A stretch of 64,000 bases of DNA from JAWWOW01 sp033851265 (GTDB taxonomy: Bacteria; Actinomycetota; Actinomycetes; JAWWOW01), in contig JAWWOW010000003.1 of NCBI GenBank assembly GCA_033851265.1, positions 310,001 to 374,000 of the forward strand. The letters are read 5' to 3'. This document shows positions 1 through 9,320 of this stretch, piece by piece. Made by a program: the position numbers and the translations under genes. The stretch's first letter is position 1; every line of letters begins with the position of its first letter. The notes beneath the pieces were generated by a model. It made no database searches. It worked only from the letters and a program-made list of their open reading frames with translations, and was not told the origin of the DNA.

Positions 1-1
1 C

Positions 2-709
2 ACGTTCATCCTCGTGTTCGGGTTGATGGCAGCGGTCGCCATTCTTGTGTGCGACCGACTCGACCGGCTTCACAAGCTGCTGGCAATTGTCGTCGCTGGC
101 GTCGCGGTCGTCACCGGCCTCGCCGGTCCGGCGGCGTACACACTTGCCACGGTCAACACGGCTTACGGCGGCGCGATCCCCACTGCGGGTCCGACCGTTC
201 CCGGTGCGCGCGGCGGCCCGGGCGGGCGACCGGGCGGGCAGCTCGCCGGCGGTCCAGGTGGGCAAGGCCGGCCGGGCAACACCGCGGGTGGGCCTCCCGG
301 CGGTGGTCAGCGCGGCGGCATCGGTGGACTGCTCGACGCGGGCACGCCGAGCGCAGAGCTGGTGGCGCTGCTCACGACCAACGCACGTTCCTACACGTGG
401 GTCGCTGCCGCGGTGGGGTCCAACAGCGCGGCTGGTGTGCAACTCGCGGCCGACGAGCCGGTCATGGCCATCGGTGGTTTCAACGGCAGCGATCCCACAC
501 CGACCCTCGCGCAGTTCCAGCAGTACGTCGCCCAAGGCAAGATCCACTACTTCATCGGTGGTGGCGGCATGCTCGGTGGACGCGGTGGTGCCGGCGGCGG
601 TTCGAGCACCAGCAGTGCCATCAGTAGTTGGGTACAGGCCAATTTCACGGCCACGACAGTCGGCGGCGTAACCGTCTACGACCTCACACCATCGACATCG
701 TCGACCTGA
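2..709 (+). CDS. ArnT-like glycosyltransferase (GT39), C-terminal part
   Basis: The reading frame is open to the left edge, so only the C-terminal 235 residues or so are present. It starts with hydrophobic segments (last membrane helices), followed by a glycine/proline-rich linker rich in GGPGG and then a compact extracytoplasmic domain with HYFIGGGGMLGG and an SSWVQANF stretch near the end. This ending is typical of actinobacterial membrane GT39 enzymes that move a sugar from a polyprenyl-phosphate carrier to an extracytoplasmic acceptor. The catalytic N-terminal half lies outside the window, so acceptor and sugar cannot be judged. Confidence 0.72.
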   Translation, partial: TFILVFGLMAAVAILVCDRLDRLHKLLAIVVAGVAVVTGLAGPAAYTLATVNTAYGGAIPTAGPTVPGARGGPGGRPGGQLAGGPGGQGRPGNTAGGPPGGGQRGGIGGLLDAGTPSAELVALLTTNARSYTWVAAAVGSNSAAGVQLAADEPVMAIGGFNGSDPTPTLAQFQQYVAQGKIHYFIGGGGMLGGRGGAGGGSSTSSAISSWVQANFTATTVGGVTVYDLTPSTSST

Positions 710-763
710 AGAACGGGGTGCACCGACCGCTAGAGTCCGCCGCACCAGGACGGGAGACTCTGC

Positions 764-1330
764 ATGGGCGCGCTCACGATCGGCATCATCGTGCTGGTCG
801 TCGTACTCGTGCTGTTGGCGCTCATCTACAACAGCCTCGTTCGCAAGCGCAACCGCAATCAGGCTGCGTGGGCGCAAATCGACGTCCAGCTCAAGCGCCG
901 ACACGACTTGATCCCGAACCTGGTCGAGACCGTCAAGGGGTATGCAGCCCACGAGCGTGGCACGTTCGAAGCGGTGACAAAGGCGCGCGCGGCAGCGGTG
1001 AGCGTTGGATCGACCGGCGATCCAGACCAGATCGCGCCAGTGGAGAACGCGGTCACGCAATCGTTGCGTTCGTTGATGGCGGTGGCCGAGAACTATCCGC
1101 AGCTGCAAGCCGTAGAGACATTCCTCCAGCTGCAAGAAGAGTTGACGTCAACGGAGGACAGGATCGCGTTCGCTCGGCGCTACTACAACGGCAGCGTGCG
1201 CGACTACAACACAGCAATTCAGACCTTCCCACTCAACCTGGTGGCGTCGGCGTTCGGCTTCCGCGTCTTCCAGTACTTCCAAGCGGACGACGACGATCGC
1301 GCCGCACCTCAGGTCGGGCAGTTGCCCTAG
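764..1330 (+). CDS. lemA: LemA family membrane protein
   Basis: 188 residues, the usual LemA length. A single N-terminal membrane helix (about residues 4-24) is followed by the signature YNSLV region, the RRHDLIPNLVETVKGY motif and an all-helical extracytoplasmic domain. LemA proteins are anchored with the bulk of the protein outside or in the periplasm-like space; their function is poorly defined. The gene is convergent with an adjacent M48 metallopeptidase; LemA next to M48/HtpX-type peptidases is a recurring pairing, so a shared envelope quality-control role is a reasonable inference. The two reading frames overlap by 4 bases at their 3' ends. Confidence 0.9.
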   Translation: MGALTIGIIVLVVVLVLLALIYNSLVRKRNRNQAAWAQIDVQLKRRHDLIPNLVETVKGYAAHERGTFEAVTKARAAAVSVGSTGDPDQIAPVENAVTQSLRSLMAVAENYPQLQAVETFLQLQEELTSTEDRIAFARRYYNGSVRDYNTAIQTFPLNLVASAFGFRVFQYFQADDDDRAAPQVGQLP

Positions 1331-2270
1331 AGGTCTTTCACATCCGCGATCCGCTGGAGTTCGGCGATGCGTTCTTCCATCGGCGGGTGCGTGCTGAACA
1401 GCTGGTGCAACCACGATCCGTGATGAGTCAGCGGGTTGTCGATACACATCGCCGCGGTCGCGTGGTTGAACTTCGCAAAAGGCTGATCATTGGTGTCCAG
1501 CTTCTGCAGTGCGTGAATGAGCCCGACCGGATTGCCGGTGAGTGCGACCCCGCTGGCGTCGGCCAATGACTCGCGTCGCCGCGACAACGCCAGTTTGATC
1601 AACGGTCCGACGAGAAACGCAACCAGGCTCAACAGTGCTCCGGCGGCAGCAACGACCACCAGGATCTGGGCGCCGCCCTTCCCGCGCAGCCGCATCTGGA
1701 ACACGCCGCGCCAGATCAGGCTCGCGACGAGTCCCGCCATGCCGATCAGCGTGCTGACGAGCAGGATCAAGCGCACGTCATAGTTCTTGATGTGGCTGAT
1801 CTCGTGCCCGATCACTCCCTCGAGCTCGTCGCGATCCATCATGTCCAGCAGGCCCGTGGTCGCCGTGATCGACGCGGCTCTGGGCTGATACCCGTGGCGA
1901 AGGCGTTCGGATGCGGGTCATCGATGACGTAGACCTGCGGCTTCGGCAGGCCGTCGCCGATCGCGAGTGCCTCCACGATGTTGTGCAGCTGCTGGTACTG
2001 AGCAGGGTCAGCCGGTCGTGCGCCGGATACGCGAAGCACGAGGCGGGCTCCCGCCGTTAGGGCGTAGAGGATGCCCGCGACCGCGAACAGGGCGGCGATG
2101 ACCATCCCCGTGACGATGGCTGCGGTGTGGCTGGTCCCGGTCTCGTAGGACGGAGTGGAGACGACACTGGCGATCCACCCAATCAGCGCCCCGATCCCAA
2201 CCCAGATGACGAAGAACAGGGTCACGTAGAGAACGGCGCGGCGCTTGTTGCGGGCGATCTGCTCGTACAC
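1327..2270 (-). pseudogene. M48 family (HtpX-like) metallopeptidase, frameshifted
   Basis: Two minus-strand frames make one M48 peptidase. The first (2270 to 1839, GTG start) carries two membrane helices and the conserved stretch ending in NAFATGISPE. It then runs into an arginine-rich nonsense tail and stops. The second (1842 to 1327) carries the zinc motif HEISH, further membrane segments and the SLADASGVALTG region with the third ligand. The switch lies at about 1871-1880, where one base appears to be missing; restoring it gives about 314 residues, normal for the family. The stop of frame 1 and an ATG of frame 2 overlap as ATGA, so reinitiation of a split protein is conceivable. A sequencing or assembly error is the simplest alternative. 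Confidence 0.8.
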
Positions 2271-2281
2271 GAACGTCGAGG

Positions 2282-3430
2282 TTACGCGGGCGCGTCTTCC
2301 GCCGTCGGTGTCCCGTCATCACCAGCAAGCGGATCGATGACGTCATGGCGGCGTATGTAGGTGCCGGCGAATGCCTGCACGATCGCGGTGAACGGAAGCG
2401 CAAGCAGGGCGCCCACGGGACCGAGAATCGCGGTGCCGGCGATGACGGACCCGAAGCCCACGGCCGGGTGGATGTTCATCGTGCGCAAGCTGAGTCGCGG
2501 CGCGACCACGTAATTCTCGATCTGCTGGTAGACCACGATGATGATCAAGACGATGAGCACGGTGTGCAATCCATCGCCGACGGCCACCAGCAGGGGCAAC
2601 AGTCCAGCGACGTACGTGCCGACGGTCGGGATGAACTGCGAGATCAGTCCTACCCAGATGCCGAGCGCCACCGCGTTGGGCAGGCCGAGGCTGATGAACG
2701 CAATTGTGTGGAAGATGCCAGAGATGATCGCGAGCGCGATGCGGTAGTAGAAGTACGCGGCCGTTCGATCAACTGCGATGTCCGACAGGCGCAACAGCTC
2801 ATGCTGCCGGTGCTCGGGAAGGAAACTGGCGAGCCAACGGCGTAGGCGGGGCCCGTCGACCACGAAGTAGTAGGTGAACAAGATGAGCGACAACAGTTGG
2901 AACAACAAGCCGATGACCGAGGCGCCGATCCCGACGACGTTGCCGGCGAGTTGACCACCGAGTGAGGACAGCGGCCCCCCCGAGCTTGTCAGCTTCGCTA
3001 CGACGTCACTACTCGACAGATCGGTATTGAAGTGCTGGTCGACAAGACGCGACGCCTCCCGCGCGAAGCCGGGCAGAGCGTCGATCAGCGAACGAACCTG
3101 GTCGACAAGGAGCCGCCCCATCAGCCAGACGAACACGCCGATGACGATCCCTACCAGCAGGAAGATCAGGCCGGCGGCACGACTGCGGCGCCACCCGCGA
3201 CGCGCGAGTCGGTTGACCGCCGGCTCCATCGCGCATGAGATGAAGAAGCTGACAACAAGCAGGATCAGCAGGCTTCGGAGCTTCGACAGGAGCACGACGG
3301 CGAAGAGAACGCCGAGGATGATCAGGACCGTCGTCAGTACCGCGCGCGGTAACCATCGTGGTGGCGCGGCCGCCCACCGAGATTCCGGCTCGACCCTCAC
3401 GGCGGCCGCCGCGCCCGCACTCGAGTCCAT
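2282..3430 (-). CDS. AI-2E family transporter (permease)
   Basis: 382 residues with about eight hydrophobic helices. Family features seen are the early double helix ending SFFISCAMEPAVNRL, the LFQLLSLILFTYYFVVDGPRLRRW block, and the C-terminal QQIENYVVAPRLS and HPAVGFGSVIAG motifs. AI-2E family proteins are polytopic inner-membrane permeases; individual members export AI-2 or act as Na+(Li+)/H+ antiporters, so the substrate is unknown. The stop lies 11 bases before the GTG of the M48 peptidase, so the two are probably co-transcribed. Confidence 0.9.
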   Translation of the reverse strand: MDSSAGAAAAVRVEPESRWAAAPPRWLPRAVLTTVLIILGVLFAVVLLSKLRSLLILLVVSFFISCAMEPAVNRLARRGWRRSRAAGLIFLLVGIVIGVFVWLMGRLLVDQVRSLIDALPGFAREASRLVDQHFNTDLSSSDVVAKLTSSGGPLSSLGGQLAGNVVGIGASVIGLLFQLLSLILFTYYFVVDGPRLRRWLASFLPEHRQHELLRLSDIAVDRTAAYFYYRIALAIISGIFHTIAFISLGLPNAVALGIWVGLISQFIPTVGTYVAGLLPLLVAVGDGLHTVLIVLIIIVVYQQIENYVVAPRLSLRTMNIHPAVGFGSVIAGTAILGPVGALLALPFTAIVQAFAGTYIRRHDVIDPLAGDDGTPTAEDAPA

Positions 3431-3572
3431 GAGCAGAAGGCTGGCAGGTGCGGCACATGTCAGACCGGATTAGCGGCCTCAACACGCGGGGTGATGGCGT
3501 GCCCCGGCAGGATTCGGGCGGCTGACGGCGAATCGGAAACCTATCGAGGACGCCGATGGAAGTGGGCCCAGC

Positions 3573-5036
3573 ATGCGTCTGTCCCGTCCGCGCACGGTCG
3601 GTTACGTGGCCACTCTCGCCGCGCTCGTCGCAGCCACAGGGGTCAGCAGCGCGGCGGGAACCGACACGTCCACCTCGATCACGGAGGTGGTGTTCAAGCC
3701 GGCCGCAACGATCAGCGTGGATGGGTCGAAAGACCTAGACGGCGACGGACGAGCCGACAGCGTCGAGGTCGCTTACCACTACACGACCGGAACGTCTCGG
3801 TTCGATCACTTGACGATCCGCGTCCGGCGCGGCACCGATGGGCATGTCGTCTGGACCAGGACGGTTGCGGACTCACCAACATTGAATGCTTACGTCGTCG
3901 CGCGCATAGGGTCGCCTCCACGTCCCGGCCTGATCGTGACCAACAACACGGTGAGGGCATATGACGGCCGTACCGGGACGCAGCTCTGGTTGAAGAACTC
4001 GCTAGCAAACGGCATCGTCTTACCGGTCTCCCACGGACGTGCAGCGAATGTTCTGATCCGCGACACACTCGGCCGCTCGGTGGTGGTAGCTGGCGCGGAT
4101 GGAAGCGAGCATGTCGTCACCGCTCCGCAGAGCTTGTTCTCAACGCAGGTTGCACTCGGCGATGTCGACCGCGACGGTAACGCAGATTTCGCGATCTTCA
4201 CGAGCCCGTGGAACTGCGACGCCTGCAGCCGAAGCAAGCTGGACGCTTACTCGACCGCGACCGGGCGCACATTGTGGTCGCGGGTCTGGCGCGGGCCCGG
4301 CCTCGACAGTGTCACGCCCATCGTGGATGCAACCGGTGACGGTAGCGCCGATCTGATCGTGCGGTTCACAGAACCGTCGTACTTCGAACACAGCGACGTT
4401 CTCGTCAACGGTGCAACAGGCGCCAGCCCGTTCACGGTCCCGTGGCGCACCTACTTGTTTGCGGTCGGGGACGTGAACGGCGACCGTCACACGGATCTCG
4501 TCTGGTCGTACCACGACGGCCGTCGTTACCCCTTCGAGGCACGAAGCGGGGTGACCGGTGCGGTCCTGTGGCGAGCGCCGTTCATCCCGTCGTCGGATCC
4601 AGAGAGTGACGTCCTGGGCCCTATCGGCGATGTGAATGCCGATGGTGTGCAGGAGGTTGGCCATGGCACGGCTTACGGCTGGGTCGAACCGGTCGAGGCG
4701 TTCCTCGACGGCAGAACGGGTGCGGCGACATCGGAATATCGCGGCACGCCGCTGCGCGCGTCGATCGACGCAACCGGTGATGACTTCGCCGACGTGGTCG
4801 CGACCGGACAGCAGTCGTGGTCCGTTGTTGCAACCGAGGGCCGGACTGGCAGCAGGTTGTACGCCGTCCCCACTCCGGGATTCGACTACGCGCCATTGAC
4901 CGCATCGGACGTCACCGGTGACGGAAAAGCTGAAGTGTTCGGTTACTTCATTCCGGCGCACCGGACCGGCCCGGACGGGACCCTGCTCGTCATCGATGGC
5001 GCGACACACCAAGTGCGTTGGTCAGCCAAGCCCTAG
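3573..5036 (+). CDS. Secreted FG-GAP/VCBS repeat beta-propeller protein
   Basis: 487 residues. An N-terminal signal peptide (positive MRLSRPR, hydrophobic core, AAG-type cleavage region near residue 30) is followed by at least seven repeats with calcium-loop motifs of the form D-x-D/N-x-D-G-x-x-D, such as DLDGDGRAD, GDVDRDGNAD, DATGDGSAD and DVTGDGKAE. Such repeats form integrin-alpha-like seven-bladed propellers that bind calcium outside the cell. No catalytic domain is seen, so adhesion or ligand binding is the likely role. The ATG at 3573 is chosen because it begins the signal peptide. Confidence 0.82.
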   Translation: MRLSRPRTVGYVATLAALVAATGVSSAAGTDTSTSITEVVFKPAATISVDGSKDLDGDGRADSVEVAYHYTTGTSRFDHLTIRVRRGTDGHVVWTRTVADSPTLNAYVVARIGSPPRPGLIVTNNTVRAYDGRTGTQLWLKNSLANGIVLPVSHGRAANVLIRDTLGRSVVVAGADGSEHVVTAPQSLFSTQVALGDVDRDGNADFAIFTSPWNCDACSRSKLDAYSTATGRTLWSRVWRGPGLDSVTPIVDATGDGSADLIVRFTEPSYFEHSDVLVNGATGASPFTVPWRTYLFAVGDVNGDRHTDLVWSYHDGRRYPFEARSGVTGAVLWRAPFIPSSDPESDVLGPIGDVNADGVQEVGHGTAYGWVEPVEAFLDGRTGAATSEYRGTPLRASIDATGDDFADVVATGQQSWSVVATEGRTGSRLYAVPTPGFDYAPLTASDVTGDGKAEVFGYFIPAHRTGPDGTLLVIDGATHQVRWSAKP

Positions 5037-5101
5037 CGGGCACTGCCCACGCGCACGGTTGTGAGCAGCGCCGAGCCCTTTGTGCATAAGGAAAATTACA
5101 G

Positions 5102-5174
5102 TGCCCCCGGCAGGATTCGAACCTGCGACACACGGTTTAGGAAACCGTTGCTCTATCCCCTGAGCTACGGGGGC
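5102..5174 (-). tRNA. tRNA-Arg (anticodon CCT)
   Basis: The reverse strand folds as a full cloverleaf. The acceptor arms GCCCCCG and CGGGGGC pair, the T-arm contains GGTTCGAATCC, and the anticodon stem ACGGT/ACCGT closes a TTCCTAA loop with anticodon CCT, which reads AGG. CCA is not encoded. It lies between the FG-GAP gene and an intergenic gap. Confidence 0.95.
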
Positions 5175-5651
5175 CTAGCGTCGTCAGCGTACGGGCCTGT
5201 GGATAACCGCGCCGATTCGCCGGATCGCACATTCGTGGTTAGTCTCTGCGGGCCGTCGCGGTGAAACCGCGATGGCATGTTGTTTGCTACCCAGACGCCC
5301 GGGGGTTGTTCAGTGATCCCGCTTACCCGCCGTGGGCAGAGCCTTGCCGTTTTCTGCAACGACCTGTGGGGTGCGCGGCAGCAACTCGGTGACCGAACCA
5401 TCGAGGCCGTTGGCGGTTGCAACGCGCCGAGTTCGGACGACGCCCCCATCGACATCAAGGACTCCGTCGCGCAACGCGCTCAGGCGCAAAACGCTCACGG
5501 TGGTCGGCCTGTAGCCGGTGATTTACGCGCGAGCTGACTAACCGTCCTTCTCACGGGGGGCGAAATCTGATATTTGTCTCCTTCGCCCGAAATGGGCGGT
5601 GGGGTGTTAAGAGAAGGTATTTAAGTCCCGTTTTGGGGGGGTTTTCTGACG
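5175..5651. other. Unassigned intergenic stretch of 477 bases
   Basis: No convincing gene is seen here. Short frames exist on both strands (for example a 62-codon one at 5310-5498 minus) but none resembles a known protein or has a good ribosome-binding site. The last 110 bases before the malectin-GH gene are AT-richer than their surroundings, with GATATTTG, TATTTAAG and a run of seven G. They contain a small hairpin (CGCCC-GAAAT-GGGCG, 5584-5598) and probably hold the promoter and leader of that gene. Confidence 0.5.
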
Positions 5652-7121
5652 ATGCTGCACCCGCCGCAGCACCGGTCCAACCGGTCTTCTGTCCGCATTC
5701 GAATCATCGCGCTCTGCCTGATCGCCGGCACCCTCGGCGCCTCGGCACTGACGGCCAGCACGACGGCCAGCACGACGGCCACCGCTAGCAAGATTCTCAT
5801 CAACACTGGGGGCAGCGCCCTCACCGACACTGACGGCAACGCGTGGAAGGCCGACAGCTACTTCACCGGCGGCACGGCCGGGTCGACCACCGCGACGATC
5901 TCGGGCACCAACTACCAGGGTGTGTTCCGCAACGGTCGCGGCGGCATGTCCGCCTACCGCATCCCCGTCGCCAACGGCACCTACACCGTGAAGCTGCTCG
6001 AGGCCGAGTACTACTTCTCCGCCGCCGGCAAGCGCATCTTTGATGTGAAGTCCGAGGGTGCGCTCGTTGTCGACAACCTGGACATCTTCGCGCGGGCCGG
6101 GAAGAACGCCTCGCTGTACGTCGTCTTCAAGTCCACTGTTTCCGACGGCATCCTCGATCTCGTGTTCACCGCGAGCGTGGACAGGGCGAAGGTCGACGGC
6201 ATCGTGATCGAACCAACCGCCGCCGCACCTCCGCCTCCGCCGTCGTCGGTGATGTGGGGCATGGACGACAGCGGCACCTTTGACACCACGGAAGCCAACC
6301 TCGGAAGAAAGTTCGCGATGGTCCGCCAGTACCGTCGCATCACTGACGCCTACGCCACGGCCCGCCAGAAGGCGCTCACGAGCAGCGGACACTCGCTGTT
6401 ACTCAGCATCCGCGCAGAAACAGCGAACGCTCCGATCAAGTACTCCGCCATCACGGCGGGCACCTACGACGCGACGCTGATCGCGGGTCTTGCGAAGTTG
6501 AACGCGTTGCCGACCATCACCTACGCAATCTTCCATCACGAACCAGATGCAGACATCTCGAAGGACTCGTGTGGCAGCAGCTGGGCGGACAGCGTCTGTG
6601 GGCCGGAGTTCGTCAAAGCCTGGAAGCACGTCTACAACCTGAGCAAGTCGCACGGATACACCAACCTGCGGTGGGTGTGGACTGTCTCCAGCTATGGCTT
6701 CTCGCCGCAGACGAAGGTGCGCGCCAACTACTACTGGGTCGGCACGTCGTACACCGACTGGATCGGTAGCGACGCGTACAACGGTGGCTGCGCCGGCAAC
6801 TGGTACGGCACGTTCGAGGAGATGCTGGCCAAGACCATCGAATGGGCCCAGGCAAATGCGCCGACCAAGTCGATCGCCCTGCCCGAGTGGGGGGCGACCG
6901 AGGGCTCCTCGGCGTCGGACAAGGCGAATTTCTTCAACGCCATCCCGTCGGTGCTGACCAAGGCCGGTTACAAGAACGTCAAGGCCTTGACCTACTGGAA
7001 CGACAAGCCGCCGACGTGCGACTTCCGCATCAACACCAGCACCGCGTCGTACAACGCCTACAAGTCGTTGGGGCTCAATTCGGTGATGGCAGCGAAGGCG
7101 CCGGCCTCGGCGCTGCCGTGA
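5652..7121 (+). CDS. Secreted malectin-domain glycoside hydrolase (GH26-like)
   Basis: 489 residues. The signal peptide (about residues 1-45) ends in a Thr/Ala/Ser-rich run. Residues 47-190 look like a malectin/CBM57 beta-sandwich: start ILINTGG, a GTYTVKLLEAEYYF core and a DGIVIEP end. A short proline linker (PPPPPSS) leads to a TIM-barrel region from about 200. This resembles GH26 beta-mannanase-type enzymes, with candidate acid/base Glu in FHHEPD and candidate nucleophile Glu in LPEWGA. It probably binds and cuts an external polysaccharide; the substrate is not determinable. The stop overlaps the GTG of the next small gene. Confidence 0.7.
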   Translation: MLHPPQHRSNRSSVRIRIIALCLIAGTLGASALTASTTASTTATASKILINTGGSALTDTDGNAWKADSYFTGGTAGSTTATISGTNYQGVFRNGRGGMSAYRIPVANGTYTVKLLEAEYYFSAAGKRIFDVKSEGALVVDNLDIFARAGKNASLYVVFKSTVSDGILDLVFTASVDRAKVDGIVIEPTAAAPPPPPSSVMWGMDDSGTFDTTEANLGRKFAMVRQYRRITDAYATARQKALTSSGHSLLLSIRAETANAPIKYSAITAGTYDATLIAGLAKLNALPTITYAIFHHEPDADISKDSCGSSWADSVCGPEFVKAWKHVYNLSKSHGYTNLRWVWTVSSYGFSPQTKVRANYYWVGTSYTDWIGSDAYNGGCAGNWYGTFEEMLAKTIEWAQANAPTKSIALPEWGATEGSSASDKANFFNAIPSVLTKAGYKNVKALTYWNDKPPTCDFRINTSTASYNAYKSLGLNSVMAAKAPASALP

Positions 7122-7264
7122 GCGAACAGGACGAGCGCCCCGTCCTCCCGGACACGACGGACGACGAGTCCGAAACGGGGTGGGGCGACCGCCCCGCTGA
7201 GGACGACCCGGATGACGTCAACCGGTTCCTCGACGAGCGCCCGCCCCATCACGAGGAGAGCTGA
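7118..7264 (+). CDS. Small acidic conserved protein (48 aa)
   Basis: The GTG start overlaps the TGA of the hydrolase gene (GTGA at 7118-7121), so translation is likely coupled. The product is very acidic and hydrophilic, starting MSEQDERPVLPDTTDDE, with a central ETGWGD and an ending FLDERPPHHEES. Short proteins of this type (DT..D..TGWG....ERPPHW-like) recur in actinobacterial genomes, often near mscL, and have no assigned function. No cysteine or membrane helix is present. The gene ends 9 bases before the convergent mscL stop. Confidence 0.72.
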   Translation: MSEQDERPVLPDTTDDESETGWGDRPAEDDPDDVNRFLDERPPHHEES

Positions 7265-7272
7265 GCCGCGGT

Positions 7273-7692
7273 TCAGGCGGCGGCCGGCTGCTCCACCGTG
7301 CAGAACGCGCACCGCGTGGCCGACGCCGGGATGTTGGACAGGCACTCGGGGCAGTCCTTGGTAGGCGCATCGACATCTGGCTCGGTCTTGTAGCGCGCCA
7401 TCAACGCGTTGATCGGCAGCACGACGAGGAAGTAGATCGCTGCTGCGACGATCAGGAAGTTGATGATGGCGGTGAGGACCGCGCCATAGCCAAACACCGC
7501 GTGGTTGACCGTGAAGTGCAGGCTCTCGAAGCTCGGCTTGCCCCCGATCGCTGCGATGACCGGCGTGATGATGTTCGTCACCAACGACGTGACCACCAAC
7601 GTGAACGCTGCACCGATGACGATGCCCACTGCGAGGTCGACAACGTTGCCGCGCAGGATGAACTTCTTGAACCCATCCAACAACTCGCTCAT
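7273..7692 (-). CDS. mscL: Large-conductance mechanosensitive channel MscL
   Basis: 139 residues. The N-terminal amphipathic helix (LLDGFKKFILRGNVVDLAVG) leads into TM1 with the conserved GIVIGAAFTLVV pore-lining stretch, an extracellular loop, and TM2 (AIINFLIVAAAIYFLVV). The C-terminal end carries two CxxC pairs (CPEC and CAFC), a zinc-ribbon tail seen in several actinobacterial MscL proteins but absent in E. coli. The homopentamer opens under membrane tension to release solutes after osmotic downshock. Confidence 0.96.
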   Translation of the reverse strand: MSELLDGFKKFILRGNVVDLAVGIVIGAAFTLVVTSLVTNIITPVIAAIGGKPSFESLHFTVNHAVFGYGAVLTAIINFLIVAAAIYFLVVLPINALMARYKTEPDVDAPTKDCPECLSNIPASATRCAFCTVEQPAAA

Positions 7693-7739
7693 GTGCGTGC
7701 CTCCCAGCCGGTCCGAATGACGGGCCGATCCTGCCGCGA

Positions 7740-9314
7740 TCAGCCGGAAAGCAACACACCTGGGTTCAACACCGCCCGCGGATCGAGGGCCTGCTTGGCC
7801 GCTGTCATGGCGGCCGCGAATGGGTCAGGACGTTGCCGGTCGTACCATGGTCGGTGATCACGCCCGACCGCATGGTGGTGGGTGATCGTGCCGCCCGCGG
7901 CCAGGATCGCGTCACTCGCTGCCGCCTTGATCGTGTCCCACTGGGCTAGCTCCGAGCCGCGGCGAGCCGGTGCGAAGACGGTGAAGTACGGCGCGATGCC
8001 GTCGACGTAGGCATGCGTGGTGCGACAGGTGACGACGCCTCCACCGCATACGTCGCGCACGGCCGCCTCGGTTGCTGCCGTAACGCTGCCGACCAGCGAC
8101 TCGAAACGGTCCCAAGTAGCCGCCGTCTCGAACGTCTCGACGAGGACTCCGAGCAGCACTAGTGACTCGCGGAGGTACGGCGCAGCGACGAACGTCGAGC
8201 GCCACGACTCACCTGCGCCGCCGCTTTCGCGCGTGCCGGTCTCGATGCACCGAAGGCCGAGGTCAGTGAGGAGCTCGGTTGCTCGCGCTGCATCTGCGTC
8301 GACCGGGCCACCGACGGACTCGAATCCGAGTACCAGCGTTGCTTCGCCGGAGGTGAGCGTGCCGGTGATCGCTGACTCGCGGGCGTCTACGACACGGCAC
8401 GCCGCAGGCTGCATCCCGTCGTGGAGCAGCGCACGTACGGCGCGGGCACCGGTGAGGAGATCTGGTGCGGCGTACGTCGCCGACCAGCGATGAGCGGGAC
8501 GCGGCTGCACACGAAGCCATGCCTCGGTGACGACACCGAGAGTTCCTTCGCTGCCGAGCAGCATCCGGTCGGGGCTCGGTCCCGCGCCGGACGCGGGCAG
8601 CCGTCGGGACTCCCACCTGCCTTGCGGCGTCACTGCGGTCACCGACTCGACGATGTCGTCGATGTGCGTGCTGCGCGTCGAGAAGTGGCCGGCTGCTCTC
8701 GTCGCGATCCAGCCGCCGACGGTGGACCGCTCGAAGGACTGCGGGTAGAAACGCGCGGTCAGACCATGCGAGTGCAACTCGCCCTCTAGTTGCGGTCCGG
8801 GAGTGCCCGCGCGGACACGTGCGGCCCGTGATGTTAGGTCGACTTCGACTACGCCACGCAGCTGCGTCAGGTCGAGTGACACCGAACCGGCGTAGTCGTC
8901 TCCGACCGCGGGGGTGACACCCCCGACAACCGACGTGCCACCACCGAACGGCACGACAGCGACCCGGGTATCGCTCGCCCAGTCGAGGACCGCGCTGATC
9001 TCTGTTTCGGATCCGGGTCGCACCACGAGGTCGGGAACGTGATCGGGTCGCCCGCGGATGCCGCGGATCAGGTCACGGTAGGACCGGCCCAGCCCGTGTC
9101 GGGCGCGGTCGGGCGGGTCGTTACTCGCAAGCGACGCCAGCGCGCTCGGCATGACGACACGCGGTGCTGGCAGCGTCGCGAGTGGGGCCGGCACCTCGGG
9201 TTCCTGGCCTGGGAAGCCGAGCAACCGTTCGATCTCCGGCGCGGACGCCGCGAGGTCGGCGGGCTTCGGCTCCTTGTCGGCCGTCCCCCACCCCCAGATC
9301 GAGTACGTCGTCAT
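7740..9314 (-). CDS. FAD-binding oxidase, alkyl-DHAP synthase-like
   Basis: 524 residues. The N-terminal half is an FAD-binding PCMH/VAO-type fold with the pyrophosphate-binding motif VVPFGGGTSVVGGV and the later GSEGTLGVVTEAW. The C-terminal half has a conserved YVDGIAPYFTVFAPAR segment and a THHHAVGRDHRPWY block; the histidine-rich stretch matches that of alkyldihydroxyacetonephosphate synthases. Related actinobacterial proteins are usually annotated as FAD-linked oxidases, and the true reaction (ether lipid synthesis or hydroxy-acid oxidation) is uncertain. The gene lies upstream of mscL on the same strand, 47 bases away. Confidence 0.85.
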   Translation of the reverse strand: MTTYSIWGWGTADKEPKPADLAASAPEIERLLGFPGQEPEVPAPLATLPAPRVVMPSALASLASNDPPDRARHGLGRSYRDLIRGIRGRPDHVPDLVVRPGSETEISAVLDWASDTRVAVVPFGGGTSVVGGVTPAVGDDYAGSVSLDLTQLRGVVEVDLTSRAARVRAGTPGPQLEGELHSHGLTARFYPQSFERSTVGGWIATRAAGHFSTRSTHIDDIVESVTAVTPQGRWESRRLPASGAGPSPDRMLLGSEGTLGVVTEAWLRVQPRPAHRWSATYAAPDLLTGARAVRALLHDGMQPAACRVVDARESAITGTLTSGEATLVLGFESVGGPVDADAARATELLTDLGLRCIETGTRESGGAGESWRSTFVAAPYLRESLVLLGVLVETFETAATWDRFESLVGSVTAATEAAVRDVCGGGVVTCRTTHAYVDGIAPYFTVFAPARRGSELAQWDTIKAAASDAILAAGGTITHHHAVGRDHRPWYDRQRPDPFAAAMTAAKQALDPRAVLNPGVLLSG

Positions 9315-9320
9315 CGTCAG

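Noticed and set aside
5061..5264. Short protein with an RIRTCDTRFRKPLLYPLSY stretch
   Set aside because: It is the translation of tRNA-Arg and its flank, a familiar artefact.
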